From an uncultured Flavobacteriaceae bacterium (GTDB lineage: Bacteria; Bacteroidota; Bacteroidia; Flavobacteriales; Flavobacteriaceae): a stretch of DNA of 64,000 nt. Location: the NCBI GenBank assembly GCA_905181835.1, contig CAJIZF010000001.1, forward strand, positions 248,001 to 312,000. Reading direction: 5' to 3'. The position numbers were made by a program, and so were the translations under genes. Within the stretch, counting starts at the first letter, position 1, and each line of letters starts with the position of its first letter. The notes under the pieces were generated by a model. That model saw nothing but the letters and a program-made list of their open reading frames with translations. It had not been told where the DNA came from and made no database searches. Shown piece after piece: positions 36,273 through 44,455 of this stretch.

Positions 36273-36336
36273 GTTTTAGCATTTATAGTTACCTAAAATT
36301 AGTAACAGAGGTTGCAATCAGTCAAATTTTTCCTCT
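36273..36336 (-). ncRNA. SAM-II-like riboswitch upstream of metK, with an inserted hairpin
   Basis: Read on the minus strand: AGAGG (36336-36332) pairs with CCUCU (36311-36307), enclosing a 20-base loop with UGACUGAUUGCAA that resembles the SAM-II L1 (UGAUUUAACCGUAUUGCAA). Then comes an extra hairpin GUUAC-N9-GUAAC (36306-36288), followed by UAUAAAUGCUAAAAC (36287-36273), resembling the conserved SAM-II 3' strand AUAAAUGUAGCUAAA. The extra stem sits where SAM-II has only a short linker. The gene (metK) and position (promoter -7 at 36347-36354) fit. The assignment is by eye from known SAM-II sequences. Confidence 0.65.
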
Positions 36337-36346
36337 TTTGATTTTA

Positions 36347-36378
36347 CAAAAATACATATTTTCACAAAAAGAATTCAA
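36347..36378 (-). promoter_or_regulatory. metK promoter
   Basis: On the minus strand TATTTTTG (36354-36347) matches TAnnTTTG, and TTG (36378-36376) lies 21 bases upstream. Transcription would start at about 36341, directly before the riboswitch. Confidence 0.55.
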
Positions 36379-36450
36379 TTTTTTTAAGATTCTGTGGTAA
36401 TTATTTTTTTTTTAAAGATTAGTTTATATTAGCTCCTTTCAAAAAAAATA

Positions 36451-37545
36451 ATGAAAAGAAATATCTCTTTACTTTTAATAATGATTTGCTATTGTTGTTT
36501 CTCTCAAGAAAACAATAACTATCAATTAGAGGGGAGTTATTTTTATGGAAATATTTACAATCACAATTCTGACATTTCTCATTTAATTAATGGACATCCA
36601 ACCGGAGCTTTTCTATCCTTTAATAAAAAAACATTTGGATTAAAAGACTGGGAAAAAAAATATAATTTTCCAGATTGGGGTTTATCCTTTATATATAAGG
36701 ATCTTAAAAATGAAACCCTTGGTGAAAATTATGGTCTTTATGCAAATTATAATTTTTACTTATTCAAAAGAAACCTGCAATTAACCTTAGGTTCAGGACT
36801 TGCACTAAATACCAATCCATATGATCAAGATTCTAATTATTTAAATATTGCATACGGAACGAGTCTATTGAGTTCAAGTTTTATCAAAGCAAATTTTATC
36901 AAAAACTCGATTTGGAAAGGTTTAGGTTTTCAAGCAGGATTAATGTTCATTCACTATTCTAACGGAAATACAAAAGCTCCAAATACAAGCACTAATTCTT
37001 TTTTAATAAATGCAGGATTAAACTATCAATTAAATTACAAGAATATAAACGAATACGTGAGGGAGCAGGATTTGACTAATTACCGTGAAAAAATTAAATT
37101 TAATTTTGTTTTCAGAACTGGATGGAATCAAAGTGATGTAATTGGATCTGGAACATATCCCTTTTATGTGTTTTCAGCTTTTATAGATAAAAAATTAAAT
37201 TATTACAGTACCCTTCAGTTTGGTGCAGATTTATTTATTTCGAAATTCTTAGAAGAATTTATTAGCTACACTGCAATAGCATATCCAGAGTCGAATTTAA
37301 GTGGAGATGAGGATTATAAGAGAGTAAGTTTATTTGTGGGTCATGAATTAAGTATTGATAAAAACGGAATTCTTTTCCAAATAGGGTATTATGTTTATTA
37401 CCCTTACGAATTCGAAAAAAGAATATATTTAAGGGCTGGTTTTAAAAGGTATTTTTATAAAAATAAATTATTTGCTGTTGTTTCCCTTAAATCGCACTGG
37501 GCACAAGCTGAAGCAGTTGAATTTGGTGTTGGTTACAGATTTTAA
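36451..37545 (+). CDS. Acyloxyacyl hydrolase/PagL-like outer-membrane protein
   Basis: This 364-residue protein has a signal peptide (ISLLLIMICYCCFSQ). It has the long alternating beta strands of an outer-membrane barrel, such as YGLYANYNFYLFKRNLQLTL and GSGLALNTNPYD. The segment LMFIHYSNGNTKAPNTSTNS carries the His-x-Ser pair typical of PagL-type lipid A deacylases. It ends in an aromatic-rich strand, VEFGVGYRF. Lipid A remodelling in the outer membrane is the likely role. It is followed within four bases by a DUF2807 lipoprotein gene. Confidence 0.78.
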   Translation: MKRNISLLLIMICYCCFSQENNNYQLEGSYFYGNIYNHNSDISHLINGHPTGAFLSFNKKTFGLKDWEKKYNFPDWGLSFIYKDLKNETLGENYGLYANYNFYLFKRNLQLTLGSGLALNTNPYDQDSNYLNIAYGTSLLSSSFIKANFIKNSIWKGLGFQAGLMFIHYSNGNTKAPNTSTNSFLINAGLNYQLNYKNINEYVREQDLTNYREKIKFNFVFRTGWNQSDVIGSGTYPFYVFSAFIDKKLNYYSTLQFGADLFISKFLEEFISYTAIAYPESNLSGDEDYKRVSLFVGHELSIDKNGILFQIGYYVYYPYEFEKRIYLRAGFKRYFYKNKLFAVVSLKSHWAQAEAVEFGVGYRF

Positions 37546-37549
37546 AAAG

Positions 37550-38296
37550 ATGAAAAAAGGAATATTTTTGATGTTTTTTATAGTATTAGTAGCTTGTAAT
37601 AGTGAAAATGCTCCAGATTGTATTAGATCTGAGGGCGCTATTATTCAAACTGAAATAAATGTTTCATCATTTTCCAGAATCCTGGTATACAATAACATTC
37701 AACTATTTATTACTGAAGGTCCAGAACAAAAAGTAATAGTAGAAACTGGTGAAAATATTTTTAATGATATTGAAATAAGTATTAATGGAGATTTATTAAT
37801 AGTAACTAATAATATTAATTGTAATTTTATTCGTGATTATGGATTAACCAAAATTTATATTACCTCTCCAAATGTAAGTGAAATCACAAATAGCTCTGAA
37901 TTAACTGTTACCAGTTTAGGGGTATTGAATTATCCTAATTTAGATTTGATCTCCGATGACTTTATAAATAACGAATATTATACTAACGGTGATTTTGACT
38001 TAGAATTAAACACTGAAAATTTAAAAATTATTACGAATGGTTTTTCTAATTTTTTTTTAAAAGGAGCTGTGTTTAATGCTAATATTGGTCTATATGCAGG
38101 TGACTCAAGAGTAGAGGCTTCTGATTTGATTATTCAAAACCTGAATATTTTTCATCGCAGTACCAACAAAATGATTGTAAATCCTCAACAATCAATAACA
38201 GGAGAAATTAGAAGTTTAGGAGATGTTATTTCAAAAAATATTCCACCAGTGGTGGAAGTGACTGAATACTATACAGGAACTCTTATTTTTGATTAG
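37550..38296 (+). CDS. DUF2807 (head GIN domain) lipoprotein
   Basis: From the ATG at 37550 the product is 248 residues with a lipoprotein signal (MFFIVLVACNSEN). The mature part is a right-handed beta-helix of the DUF2807 type: NVSSFSRILVYNNIQLFITE, QKVIVETGENIFNDIEIS, EITNSSELTVTSLG, NANIGLYAGDSRVEASDLI. The longer reading from 37472 overlaps the previous gene and lacks the signal, so the shorter start is chosen. The family is envelope-located with unknown function. Its 3' end overlaps the convergent gldA by 14 bases. Confidence 0.8.
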   Translation: MKKGIFLMFFIVLVACNSENAPDCIRSEGAIIQTEINVSSFSRILVYNNIQLFITEGPEQKVIVETGENIFNDIEISINGDLLIVTNNINCNFIRDYGLTKIYITSPNVSEITNSSELTVTSLGVLNYPNLDLISDDFINNEYYTNGDFDLELNTENLKIITNGFSNFFLKGAVFNANIGLYAGDSRVEASDLIIQNLNIFHRSTNKMIVNPQQSITGEIRSLGDVISKNIPPVVEVTEYYTGTLIFD

Positions 38297-38987
38297 TAAG
38301 TTCAGTAAATAAAGTTTCTAAATTAGTTGCTTTTAGAGTGTCAGATAACGATTTGTCATGAATTAAAACACCATTGTTTATTATAATTACACGGTCACAA
38401 ATAGCTTCCACTTCTTGCATAATATGAGTAGAAAATAATACGGTAATATTTGCTTCTTTTGCTACTTTTTTCACCAGTTCTCTAATCTCAATTAGCTGGT
38501 TTGGATCTAAACCTGTAGTAGGTTCATCTAAAATTAAAACCTTTGGTTGGTGCAATAAAGCACTAGCTAAGCCTACCCTTTGCCTATAACCCTTTGATAG
38601 TTCTCCTATTTTTTTGTGTGCTTCTTTTTTAAGTCCTGTTTGGATGATAACTTTTTCGATTTGATTTTTATCGATTTTATAAATGTCGGCATTAAAATTC
38701 AGAAATTCTTTTACATATAATTCCGGGTATAAGGGATTGTGTTCAGGTAGGTAACCCACACTTTGTTGTACTTTAATCTTGTCGTCGATGACAGAATAAT
38801 TATTAACCCACGCATTTCCTTCAAAAGAGGATATATAAGTAGTTAATATTTTCATTAAGGTTGATTTTCCAGCACCGTTAGGTCCAAGAAATCCTACTAT
38901 CTCACCTCGTTTAATCGAAAATGAAATTTTACTCAAGGCAGTTTGTTCTCCATACTGCTTCGTGATATTTTCTACTCTAATCGACAT
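38283..38987 (-). CDS. gldA: ABC transporter ATP-binding protein, GldA-like, short
   Basis: This 234-residue ABC ATPase has Walker A GPNGAGKSTLMK, Q-loop YLPEHNPLYPELYVKEFL, signature LSKGYRQRVGLASALLHQPK, Walker B VLILDEPTTGLDPNQ and H-loop LFSTHIMQEVEAI. EHNPLYPELYVKEFL is characteristic of gliding protein GldA, which with GldF and GldG forms a transporter needed for gliding in some flavobacteria. GldA is usually about 300 residues. Here ~65 residues before the final LETLFTELT are absent, while that terminal motif remains. gldF/gldG are not adjacent. Overall assignment is good; full function is uncertain. Confidence 0.82.
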   Translation of the reverse strand: MSIRVENITKQYGEQTALSKISFSIKRGEIVGFLGPNGAGKSTLMKILTTYISSFEGNAWVNNYSVIDDKIKVQQSVGYLPEHNPLYPELYVKEFLNFNADIYKIDKNQIEKVIIQTGLKKEAHKKIGELSKGYRQRVGLASALLHQPKVLILDEPTTGLDPNQLIEIRELVKKVAKEANITVLFSTHIMQEVEAICDRVIIINNGVLIHDKSLSDTLKATNLETLFTELTNQK

Positions 38988-39076
38988 TTTTATCTTTAAA
39001 ACAAAACTACATAAATAAAAAGTAAAAAATTACAGCTAGTTTTTAATATTTATCTATATTTATAAAAAATAAATCA

Positions 39077-39148
39077 ATGATCAGATTAGTTACATTTAAA
39101 AATTTTTATCATTTCTTTTTTAAAGATAGGATAGAGATTGATATGTAA
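39077..39148 (+). CDS. Phe-rich leader peptide of the pheA operon
   Basis: A 23-codon frame starts ATG at 39077 and stops TAA at 39146. Residues 7-15 read FKNFYHFFF, so five of 23 are Phe and one is Tyr, with three consecutive Phe codons at 13-15. It lies just upstream of a terminator hairpin and then pheA, the same plan as the enterobacterial pheL leader. Bases GAGATT at 39134-39139, within the leader, can pair with AGTCTC (39174-39179) of the terminator 5' arm, forming an antiterminator when a ribosome stalls on the Phe codons. Confidence 0.7.
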   Translation: MIRLVTFKNFYHFFFKDRIEIDM

Positions 39149-39170
39149 TTAAACTTTAGGTATAATTTAT

Positions 39171-39202
39171 AAAAGTCTCGAAATAATTCGGGACTTTTTT
39201 TT
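39171..39202 (+). terminator. Attenuator terminator of the pheA operon
   Basis: AAGTCTCGAA (39173-39182) pairs over 10 bp (one wobble) with TTCGGGACTT (39187-39196) around ATAA, followed by T residues to 39202. It lies between the Phe-rich leader and pheA on the coding strand, so it is positioned to stop transcription before the operon. Confidence 0.8.
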
Positions 39203-39220
39203 GTTTAAAAAAATAAAATT

Positions 39221-40093
39221 ATGAGTTTAAAAATTGCAATTCAGGGTATCGAAAGTTCTTTTCACGATATGGCTGTAAAAAAAATGTTTCCGAATGACGA
39301 AATTGAATTGGTAATGTGTAACTCATTTGAAAAAGTCACAGCATCTATTAATAATTTAAATGCAGATTTTGGAGTTTTGGCAATAGAGAACACCATAGCA
39401 GGTTCTATTTTGCCAAATTATAATTTAATAGATACCAGTAATCTTATCATTATTGACGAGGTGTTTTTAAATATTCAAATGTATATTATGGCACTCGAAA
39501 CTGATACCATACACGATATTATTGAAATTCATTCACATCCAGTTGCATTACTTCAATGTAAAAACTATTTACAAAAGTTCCCTCCATATTTTAAAATTAT
39601 AGAAGGTACAGATACAGCATCAGTTGCAAAAAAAATAAAAGAAGAAAATCTTAAAGGAGTAGCTGCTATTGCTGGAAAGCAAGTAGCGAAAAAATTTGGT
39701 TTAAAAATATTAGAAAGTAAAATTCAAAATAATAGTCAAAATCAGACACGTTTTGTTTTAGTTGGAAAAAACAATAAAAATTATTCAAAAGAAGTAAATA
39801 AAGCGACTTTAAAATTTAAATTAGATCATAGGGTAGGGAGTTTGTCAAATGTATTGCAATTGTTTAGTACTTTTGAAATTAATTTAACAAAAATACAGTC
39901 TTTACCAATAATAGGAAAACCTTGGCAGTATGCCTTTTTCGTGGATGTATTTTTTAAAGATTATACCTTGTTTAACGAGGTAACAAAAGTACTTGAAAAA
40001 GCAGTTGAAGAACTCAAAATAATAGGAGTTTACAAACAAAATTTTGACAATGAACCAAGCCAACTTTTAAAGACTCTAATTAATGAAAAATAA
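39221..40093 (+). CDS. pheA: Prephenate dehydratase
   Basis: This 290-residue protein converts prephenate to phenylpyruvate in Phe synthesis. The N-terminal domain has IAIQGIESSFHDMAV, FGVLAIENTIAGSILPNYN and the NQTRFVLVG (TRF) motif of the active site. The C-terminal ACT domain (LDHRVGSLSNVLQLFSTFEI, NLTKIQSLPIIGKPWQYAFF) allows Phe feedback inhibition. It is a stand-alone dehydratase without chorismate mutase, which is supplied by the next gene. The two genes overlap by 11 bases. Phe-responsive attenuation upstream fits its job. Confidence 0.95.
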   Translation: MSLKIAIQGIESSFHDMAVKKMFPNDEIELVMCNSFEKVTASINNLNADFGVLAIENTIAGSILPNYNLIDTSNLIIIDEVFLNIQMYIMALETDTIHDIIEIHSHPVALLQCKNYLQKFPPYFKIIEGTDTASVAKKIKEENLKGVAAIAGKQVAKKFGLKILESKIQNNSQNQTRFVLVGKNNKNYSKEVNKATLKFKLDHRVGSLSNVLQLFSTFEINLTKIQSLPIIGKPWQYAFFVDVFFKDYTLFNEVTKVLEKAVEELKIIGVYKQNFDNEPSQLLKTLINEK

Positions 40094-41168
40094 CAAAAGC
40101 CTAAGATCTTGGTTAAATAAAATGGAATTAAAACATCCATTGGTAATCGCAGGACCGTGTAGTGCAGAGTCAGAAAGCCAAGTATTAAATGTAGCACATC
40201 AATTAAAAAATACAGATGCTACTATTTTTCGTGCCGGTATTTGGAAGCCCAGAACAAGACCTGGAAATTTTGAGGGAGTAGGTAAAATAGGTTTGAAATG
40301 GTTGAAAAAAGTAAAAGAGGAGACAGGACTTTTAACTGCTACAGAGGTTGCTAATCCGACTCATGCGGAGTTAGCAATAAAAAATGAGGTCGATATTATC
40401 TGGATAGGAGCTCGTTCTACAGTTTCTCCTTTTATTGTCCAAGAAATTGCAGAAGCTCTAAAAGGCACTAAAAAAGTTGTTTTAGTAAAAAATCCAGTTA
40501 ATCCAGATTTATCGCTGTGGCTTGGGGCTGTTGAACGCTTGTATACCTCCAATATAAAAAATATAGGAGTCATACACAGAGGATTTTCTAACTATGAAAA
40601 AACTAGGTATAGAAATAATCCAGAGTGGCAAATCCCAATCGATTTACAAAATCAATTTCCAGATTTACCCTTACTGATAGACCCTTCTCATATTGCAGGA
40701 AGAAGAGATATTATTTTTGATTTGTGTCAAAGAGCTTTAGATTTAAATTTTGATGGCCTTATGATAGAGACGCACCATCAACCTGATGATGCATGGAGCG
40801 ACGCACAGCAACAGGTTACCCCAGAAAAATTAAAGCAAATCACCACTAATTTAAAGATCAGATATGAAGAAGGAAATGCTATTGAATATCAAAATAAATT
40901 AGCAAATCTCAGAACACAAATTGATGTGGTCGATCATAAATTAACTGAAACACTAGGTAAAAGGATGAAAATAGCAGATAAAATTGGTATTTTGAAGAAA
41001 GATAACAATGTTGCTATTTTACAAAATAAACGCTGGAATGAAATCTTAGAAAAAATGATACTAGAAGGTAAAGAAAATGGCTTGAGCAAAGAATTTGTTT
41101 TAAAAATATATAAAGCTATTCATCAAGAATCAATTAATCACCAAAACAAACTACATCAAGATCAATAA
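40083..41168 (+). CDS. Bifunctional DAHP synthase/chorismate mutase (type II)
   Basis: This 361-residue protein joins the first shikimate-pathway step and chorismate mutation. Residues about 15-255 are a class I KDSA/DAHP synthase-type barrel: HPLVIAGPCSAESESQVLNV, FRAGIWKPRTRPGNFEGVG, GARSTVSPFIVQEIAEALKG, VHRGFSNYEKTRYRNNPEW-like segment and LPLLIDPSHIAGRRD. Residues about 275-350 are an AroQ chorismate mutase: LANLRTQIDVVDHKLTETLG, KRMKIADKIGILKKDNN. In other flavobacteria an aminotransferase and tyrA usually lie between pheA and this gene; here they are missing. Confidence 0.92.
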   Translation: MKNNKSLRSWLNKMELKHPLVIAGPCSAESESQVLNVAHQLKNTDATIFRAGIWKPRTRPGNFEGVGKIGLKWLKKVKEETGLLTATEVANPTHAELAIKNEVDIIWIGARSTVSPFIVQEIAEALKGTKKVVLVKNPVNPDLSLWLGAVERLYTSNIKNIGVIHRGFSNYEKTRYRNNPEWQIPIDLQNQFPDLPLLIDPSHIAGRRDIIFDLCQRALDLNFDGLMIETHHQPDDAWSDAQQQVTPEKLKQITTNLKIRYEEGNAIEYQNKLANLRTQIDVVDHKLTETLGKRMKIADKIGILKKDNNVAILQNKRWNEILEKMILEGKENGLSKEFVLKIYKAIHQESINHQNKLHQDQ

Positions 41169-41227
41169 ATGAATATTCTTTTCAAAATAGACCTCTCGAT
41201 TAAATATAATTTAAGATTTTTGTCTTA

Positions 41228-42178
41228 ATGAAAGGAATAGTATACAAATCTACAGGCAGTTGGTACCATGTAAAAAATGAGCAAGGAGTTTTTTATGAAT
41301 GCAGATTAAAAGGAAAGTTTCGAATTCAAGGTATCAAGTCAACCAATCCAGTTGCGGTTGGAGATGTTGTTCATTTTGAAGTTGATAATAAAGGGGATGA
41401 AGAGTTTGGTGTTATTTATACTATAGAAGAAAGAAATAATTATATCATACGTAAATCAGTTAATTTATCAAAACAAACACAGATCATTGCTGCTAATATT
41501 GATTTGGCTTTTTTACTTATAACACTGAATAATCCTCCAACTTTTACAGCTTTTATTGACCGATTTTTAGTTAACTCGGAAGCTTATGGTATTAAAACAA
41601 TTTTATTATTTAATAAAATTGACTCTTATTCAGAAAATGAGTTGGGCGAAATAAAATCTTTAGCTCATTTATATCGGGCCATAGGTTATGATTGTATTGA
41701 GATTTCTGCTAAATCAGGAACAAATATTCAAAAAGTGAAGGCGCTTATGGAAAATAAAGTCAGTGTTTTCTCCGGTCACAGTGGTGTAGGAAAATCTACT
41801 CTAGTTAATTCTATCGAACCTTCTATTAAACTTAAAACTAAAGAAATTTCTGATCAACATTTACAAGGACAACATACTACAACATTTGCTGAGATGTTTG
41901 ATTTGTCCTTTGAATCTCAAATTATAGATACACCAGGAATAAAAGGTTTTGGAATGGTTGAAATTGATAAAGAAGAATTGTCAGGGTATTATCCAGAATT
42001 CTTTAAACTTAAAGAGTATTGCAAATTTAATAATTGTCTGCATTTAGAAGAACCAAAATGTGCTATTAAGGAAGCATTAGAAAATGGAGAAATTGCTTGG
42101 TCTCGCTATAAAAGTTACCTTCAAATATTAGAAGGAGAAGAAGAACATTATCGTAAAGATGTTTATGATAAGAATTAA
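41228..42178 (+). CDS. rsgA: Ribosome small-subunit GTPase RsgA
   Basis: This 316-residue circularly permuted GTPase has an N-terminal OB fold (GIVYKSTGSWYHVKN, FRIQGIKSTNPVAVGDVVHF). The G domain order is LLFNKIDSY (G4), IEISAKSG (G5), FSGHSGVGKSTLVNSIEP (G1), TTTFAEMF (G2) and DTPGIKGFG (G3). A C-terminal zinc motif, YCKFNNCLHLEEPKC, follows. RsgA checks late 30S subunit maturation. It is intact. Confidence 0.96.
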   Translation: MKGIVYKSTGSWYHVKNEQGVFYECRLKGKFRIQGIKSTNPVAVGDVVHFEVDNKGDEEFGVIYTIEERNNYIIRKSVNLSKQTQIIAANIDLAFLLITLNNPPTFTAFIDRFLVNSEAYGIKTILLFNKIDSYSENELGEIKSLAHLYRAIGYDCIEISAKSGTNIQKVKALMENKVSVFSGHSGVGKSTLVNSIEPSIKLKTKEISDQHLQGQHTTTFAEMFDLSFESQIIDTPGIKGFGMVEIDKEELSGYYPEFFKLKEYCKFNNCLHLEEPKCAIKEALENGEIAWSRYKSYLQILEGEEEHYRKDVYDKN

Positions 42179-42187
42179 TCTATACAT

Positions 42188-42640
42188 ATGAGAATTGTAG
42201 TTCAATTAGTAAAACAAGCCTCAGTTTCTGTAGATGAGAAAGTTATTTCAGAAATAGAAAAGGGGTATTTGATTTTGTTAGGAATTGAAACCGAAGATAC
42301 TCAGGAAGATATTAATTGGTTAGCTGGCAAAATCGCCCGACTCAGAATTTTTAGTGATGAAGATGGTGCTATGAATAAATCTATTTTAGATGTAAATGGT
42401 GATGTAATTATAGTTAGTCAGTTTACATTGCAAGCAAAAACTAAAAAAGGGAATAGACCCTCATACATAAAAGCGGCCCGACCAGAAATAGCTTCCGAAC
42501 TTTATGATAAATTTATTCTACAATTAGAAAATGAAATAGGAAAAAAAATACAAACTGGAAAATTTGGAGCTACGATGGATGTTAGCCTTATTAATGAGGG
42601 TCCGGTAACGATCTTTATGGACTCAAAAAATAAATATTAA
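42188..42640 (+). CDS. dtd: D-aminoacyl-tRNA deacylase
   Basis: This 150-residue protein hydrolyses D-amino acids from tRNA. Family signatures are MRIVVQLVKQASVSVDEKVI, ILLGIETEDTQEDINWLAGK, SQFTLQAKTKKGNRPSY and the cross-subunit NEGPVTIFMDS (the GP motif that excludes L-amino acids). The usual length is ~150. It starts nine bases after rsgA. Confidence 0.97.
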   Translation: MRIVVQLVKQASVSVDEKVISEIEKGYLILLGIETEDTQEDINWLAGKIARLRIFSDEDGAMNKSILDVNGDVIIVSQFTLQAKTKKGNRPSYIKAARPEIASELYDKFILQLENEIGKKIQTGKFGATMDVSLINEGPVTIFMDSKNKY

Positions 42641-42642
42641 TT

Positions 42643-42969
42643 ATGAATTTAAAAGAATCACAGCTAGTCGTTGATAAATGGATAAAAAAACATGGAGTTC
42701 GTTATTTTAACGAACTCACAAATATGGCTCAACTTACTGAAGAAGTAGGTGAAGTAGCTAGAATAATTGCTCGTAGATATGGCGAACAAAGTGAAAAAGA
42801 AAGTGATAAAAATAAAGATTTAGGTGAAGAGTTGGCAGATGTTATTTTTGTTGTTTTGTGTCTAGCTAATCAAACTGGAATTGACTTACAGGTAGCATTC
42901 GACAAAAAAATGCTAATTAAAACAAATAGAGATCATGATAGACACCATCAAAATAAAAAACTGAAATAA
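42643..42969 (+). CDS. MazG-like nucleotide pyrophosphohydrolase
   Basis: This 108-residue protein has the all-alpha NTP pyrophosphatase fold: LTEEVGEVARIIARRYGE supplies the ExxE magnesium motif, and LGEELADVIFVVLCLANQTGIDL supplies ExxxD. It is a single-domain MazG relative, thought to remove noncanonical NTPs. It begins two bases after dtd and overlaps the next gene by one base. Confidence 0.88.
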   Translation: MNLKESQLVVDKWIKKHGVRYFNELTNMAQLTEEVGEVARIIARRYGEQSEKESDKNKDLGEELADVIFVVLCLANQTGIDLQVAFDKKMLIKTNRDHDRHHQNKKLK

Positions 42970-43208
42970 TGTTTAAAAAAGTTATTTCAACAACAGGTTT
43001 TTGGAGATCGGTTTTCTCTCTGGGGATAGTTTTTTCTTTTCTATTTGTTATTGTTAAGTGGGCAATTGAGGGATTTAAAATAGAATTTTTTTCCGCTATA
43101 ACCAATCCTTATTTATTTGTATTTGGACTTCTTCTTGGAGGTTTTATTTATGGATTTCTGGTGACCTTTGGTAAGTTTCGAGCAAAAATCATAAAGAAAG
43201 AACTTTAG
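42969..43208 (+). CDS. Small two-helix membrane protein (DUF6095-like)
   Basis: This 79-residue protein has two membrane helices: VFSLGIVFSFLFVIVKWAI and YLFVFGLLLGGFIYGFLVTF, and ends with the basic KFRAKIIKKEL. It lies inside the dtd-mazG-aroA run in several flavobacteria I know and is conserved in position but uncharacterised. It shares an operon, with spacings of -1 and +2 bases. Confidence 0.75.
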   Translation: MFKKVISTTGFWRSVFSLGIVFSFLFVIVKWAIEGFKIEFFSAITNPYLFVFGLLLGGFIYGFLVTFGKFRAKIIKKEL

Positions 43209-43210
43209 TT

Positions 43211-44440
43211 TTGAAAGCATATTTAACCAACACCATCGAAAATAAAACCGTATTGGTTACTGTTCCTGGGTCTAAAAGTGAATCAAATAGGCTTTTAATC
43301 TTAAAAAAAATATATCCAAATATATCTTTACATAATTTATCTAACTGCGATGATACTCTAGCTCTTAGTAGAGGAATTGAGACAAAAAATGGGATTGTAG
43401 ATGTGCATCATGCAGGAACTGCTATGCGTTTTTTAACAAGTTTTTTTGCGTCAAAAAAAGATGTCGAGCTTACTCTTACTGGAAGTAAAAGAATGCAAGA
43501 AAGACCAATAAAAATATTGGTAGATACTTTAAGAGTGATAGGAGCAGATATATCGTATGTAAAAAATAATGGATACCCACCATTAAAAATTAATGGTAAA
43601 GAATTGGTTTTAGATTCATTATCGATAGATGCAAACATTAGCAGTCAATATATTTCTGCCTTAATGTTAATAGCCCCATCACTTCATAAAGGACTGACCA
43701 TTACTTTAAAAAATAAGATCACCTCTGTTCCCTACATAAAAATGACCCTAGAACTATTATATAGAATCGGGATATGTTGTACTTTAAATAATAATATTAT
43801 TAAAATTACTTCTACAAAGACAATTAAAGATGTTACAATTAATATAGAATCAGACTGGAGTTCAGCATCCTATTATTATAGTTTGGTTGCACTTTCTGAC
43901 CATTTGGAAATCACTTTAAAAACTTTTAAGAGAGACAGTATTCAAGGTGATTCAAAAGTAGTTGATCTGTACAAAAAAATAGGGGTAGAGACAATTTTTA
44001 ATGAGACTGATAACTCTATTACTTTAAGAAAAAATCAAAAAAAAATTGAAAATTTTTTAAGCTTCAATCTAATTGAAACCCCAGATATTGCACAAACTAT
44101 TGCAGTCACTTGTTTTGGTTTAGGAATTTCCTGTGAGTTAGTGGGATTAAAAACTTTAAAAATCAAAGAAACTGATAGGTTATTAGCTCTAAAAGTTGAA
44201 TTACAAAAACTAGGAGCGGAGTTAACGATTACTGAAAAGAGTTTGTTTTTAAAGCAACGTAAAACTATCAATAAAAATATAGTTATTGACACCTATGAAG
44301 ACCATAGAATGGCGATGTCATTTGCTCCCCTTTATTTAAAAGTTCCCATCATCATTAACAATCCAAATGTGGTTTCAAAATCATATAAGACTTTTTGGAA
44401 AGACCTTCAAAAAATTGGAGGTAAAGTATTAATTAAATAA
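43211..44440 (+). CDS. aroA: 3-phosphoshikimate 1-carboxyvinyltransferase (EPSP synthase)
   Basis: This 409-residue protein begins at a TTG codon (MKAYLTNTI). Family motifs are VPGSKSESNRLLILKK, GTAMRFLTSFFA (the phosphoenolpyruvate site), MQERPIKILVDTLRVIGAD, DWSSASYYYSL, ESDRL-like KIKETDRLLALKVELQKLGA and YEDHRMAMSFAP. It makes EPSP from shikimate-3-phosphate. It is slightly shorter than the common ~430 residues but has all key loops. It closes the rsgA-to-aroA run. Confidence 0.95.
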   Translation: MKAYLTNTIENKTVLVTVPGSKSESNRLLILKKIYPNISLHNLSNCDDTLALSRGIETKNGIVDVHHAGTAMRFLTSFFASKKDVELTLTGSKRMQERPIKILVDTLRVIGADISYVKNNGYPPLKINGKELVLDSLSIDANISSQYISALMLIAPSLHKGLTITLKNKITSVPYIKMTLELLYRIGICCTLNNNIIKITSTKTIKDVTINIESDWSSASYYYSLVALSDHLEITLKTFKRDSIQGDSKVVDLYKKIGVETIFNETDNSITLRKNQKKIENFLSFNLIETPDIAQTIAVTCFGLGISCELVGLKTLKIKETDRLLALKVELQKLGAELTITEKSLFLKQRKTINKNIVIDTYEDHRMAMSFAPLYLKVPIIINNPNVVSKSYKTFWKDLQKIGGKVLIK

Positions 44441-44455
44441 TAAGTTGCCTTTTAC

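Noticed and set aside
36190-36336. T-box or classic S-box (SAM-I) leader upstream of metK.
   Set aside because: No T-box sequence or specifier loop is visible, and the S-box kink-turn and GGUGCUAAUUCC element are absent; only short pieces such as GCAACC match. SAM-II fits better.
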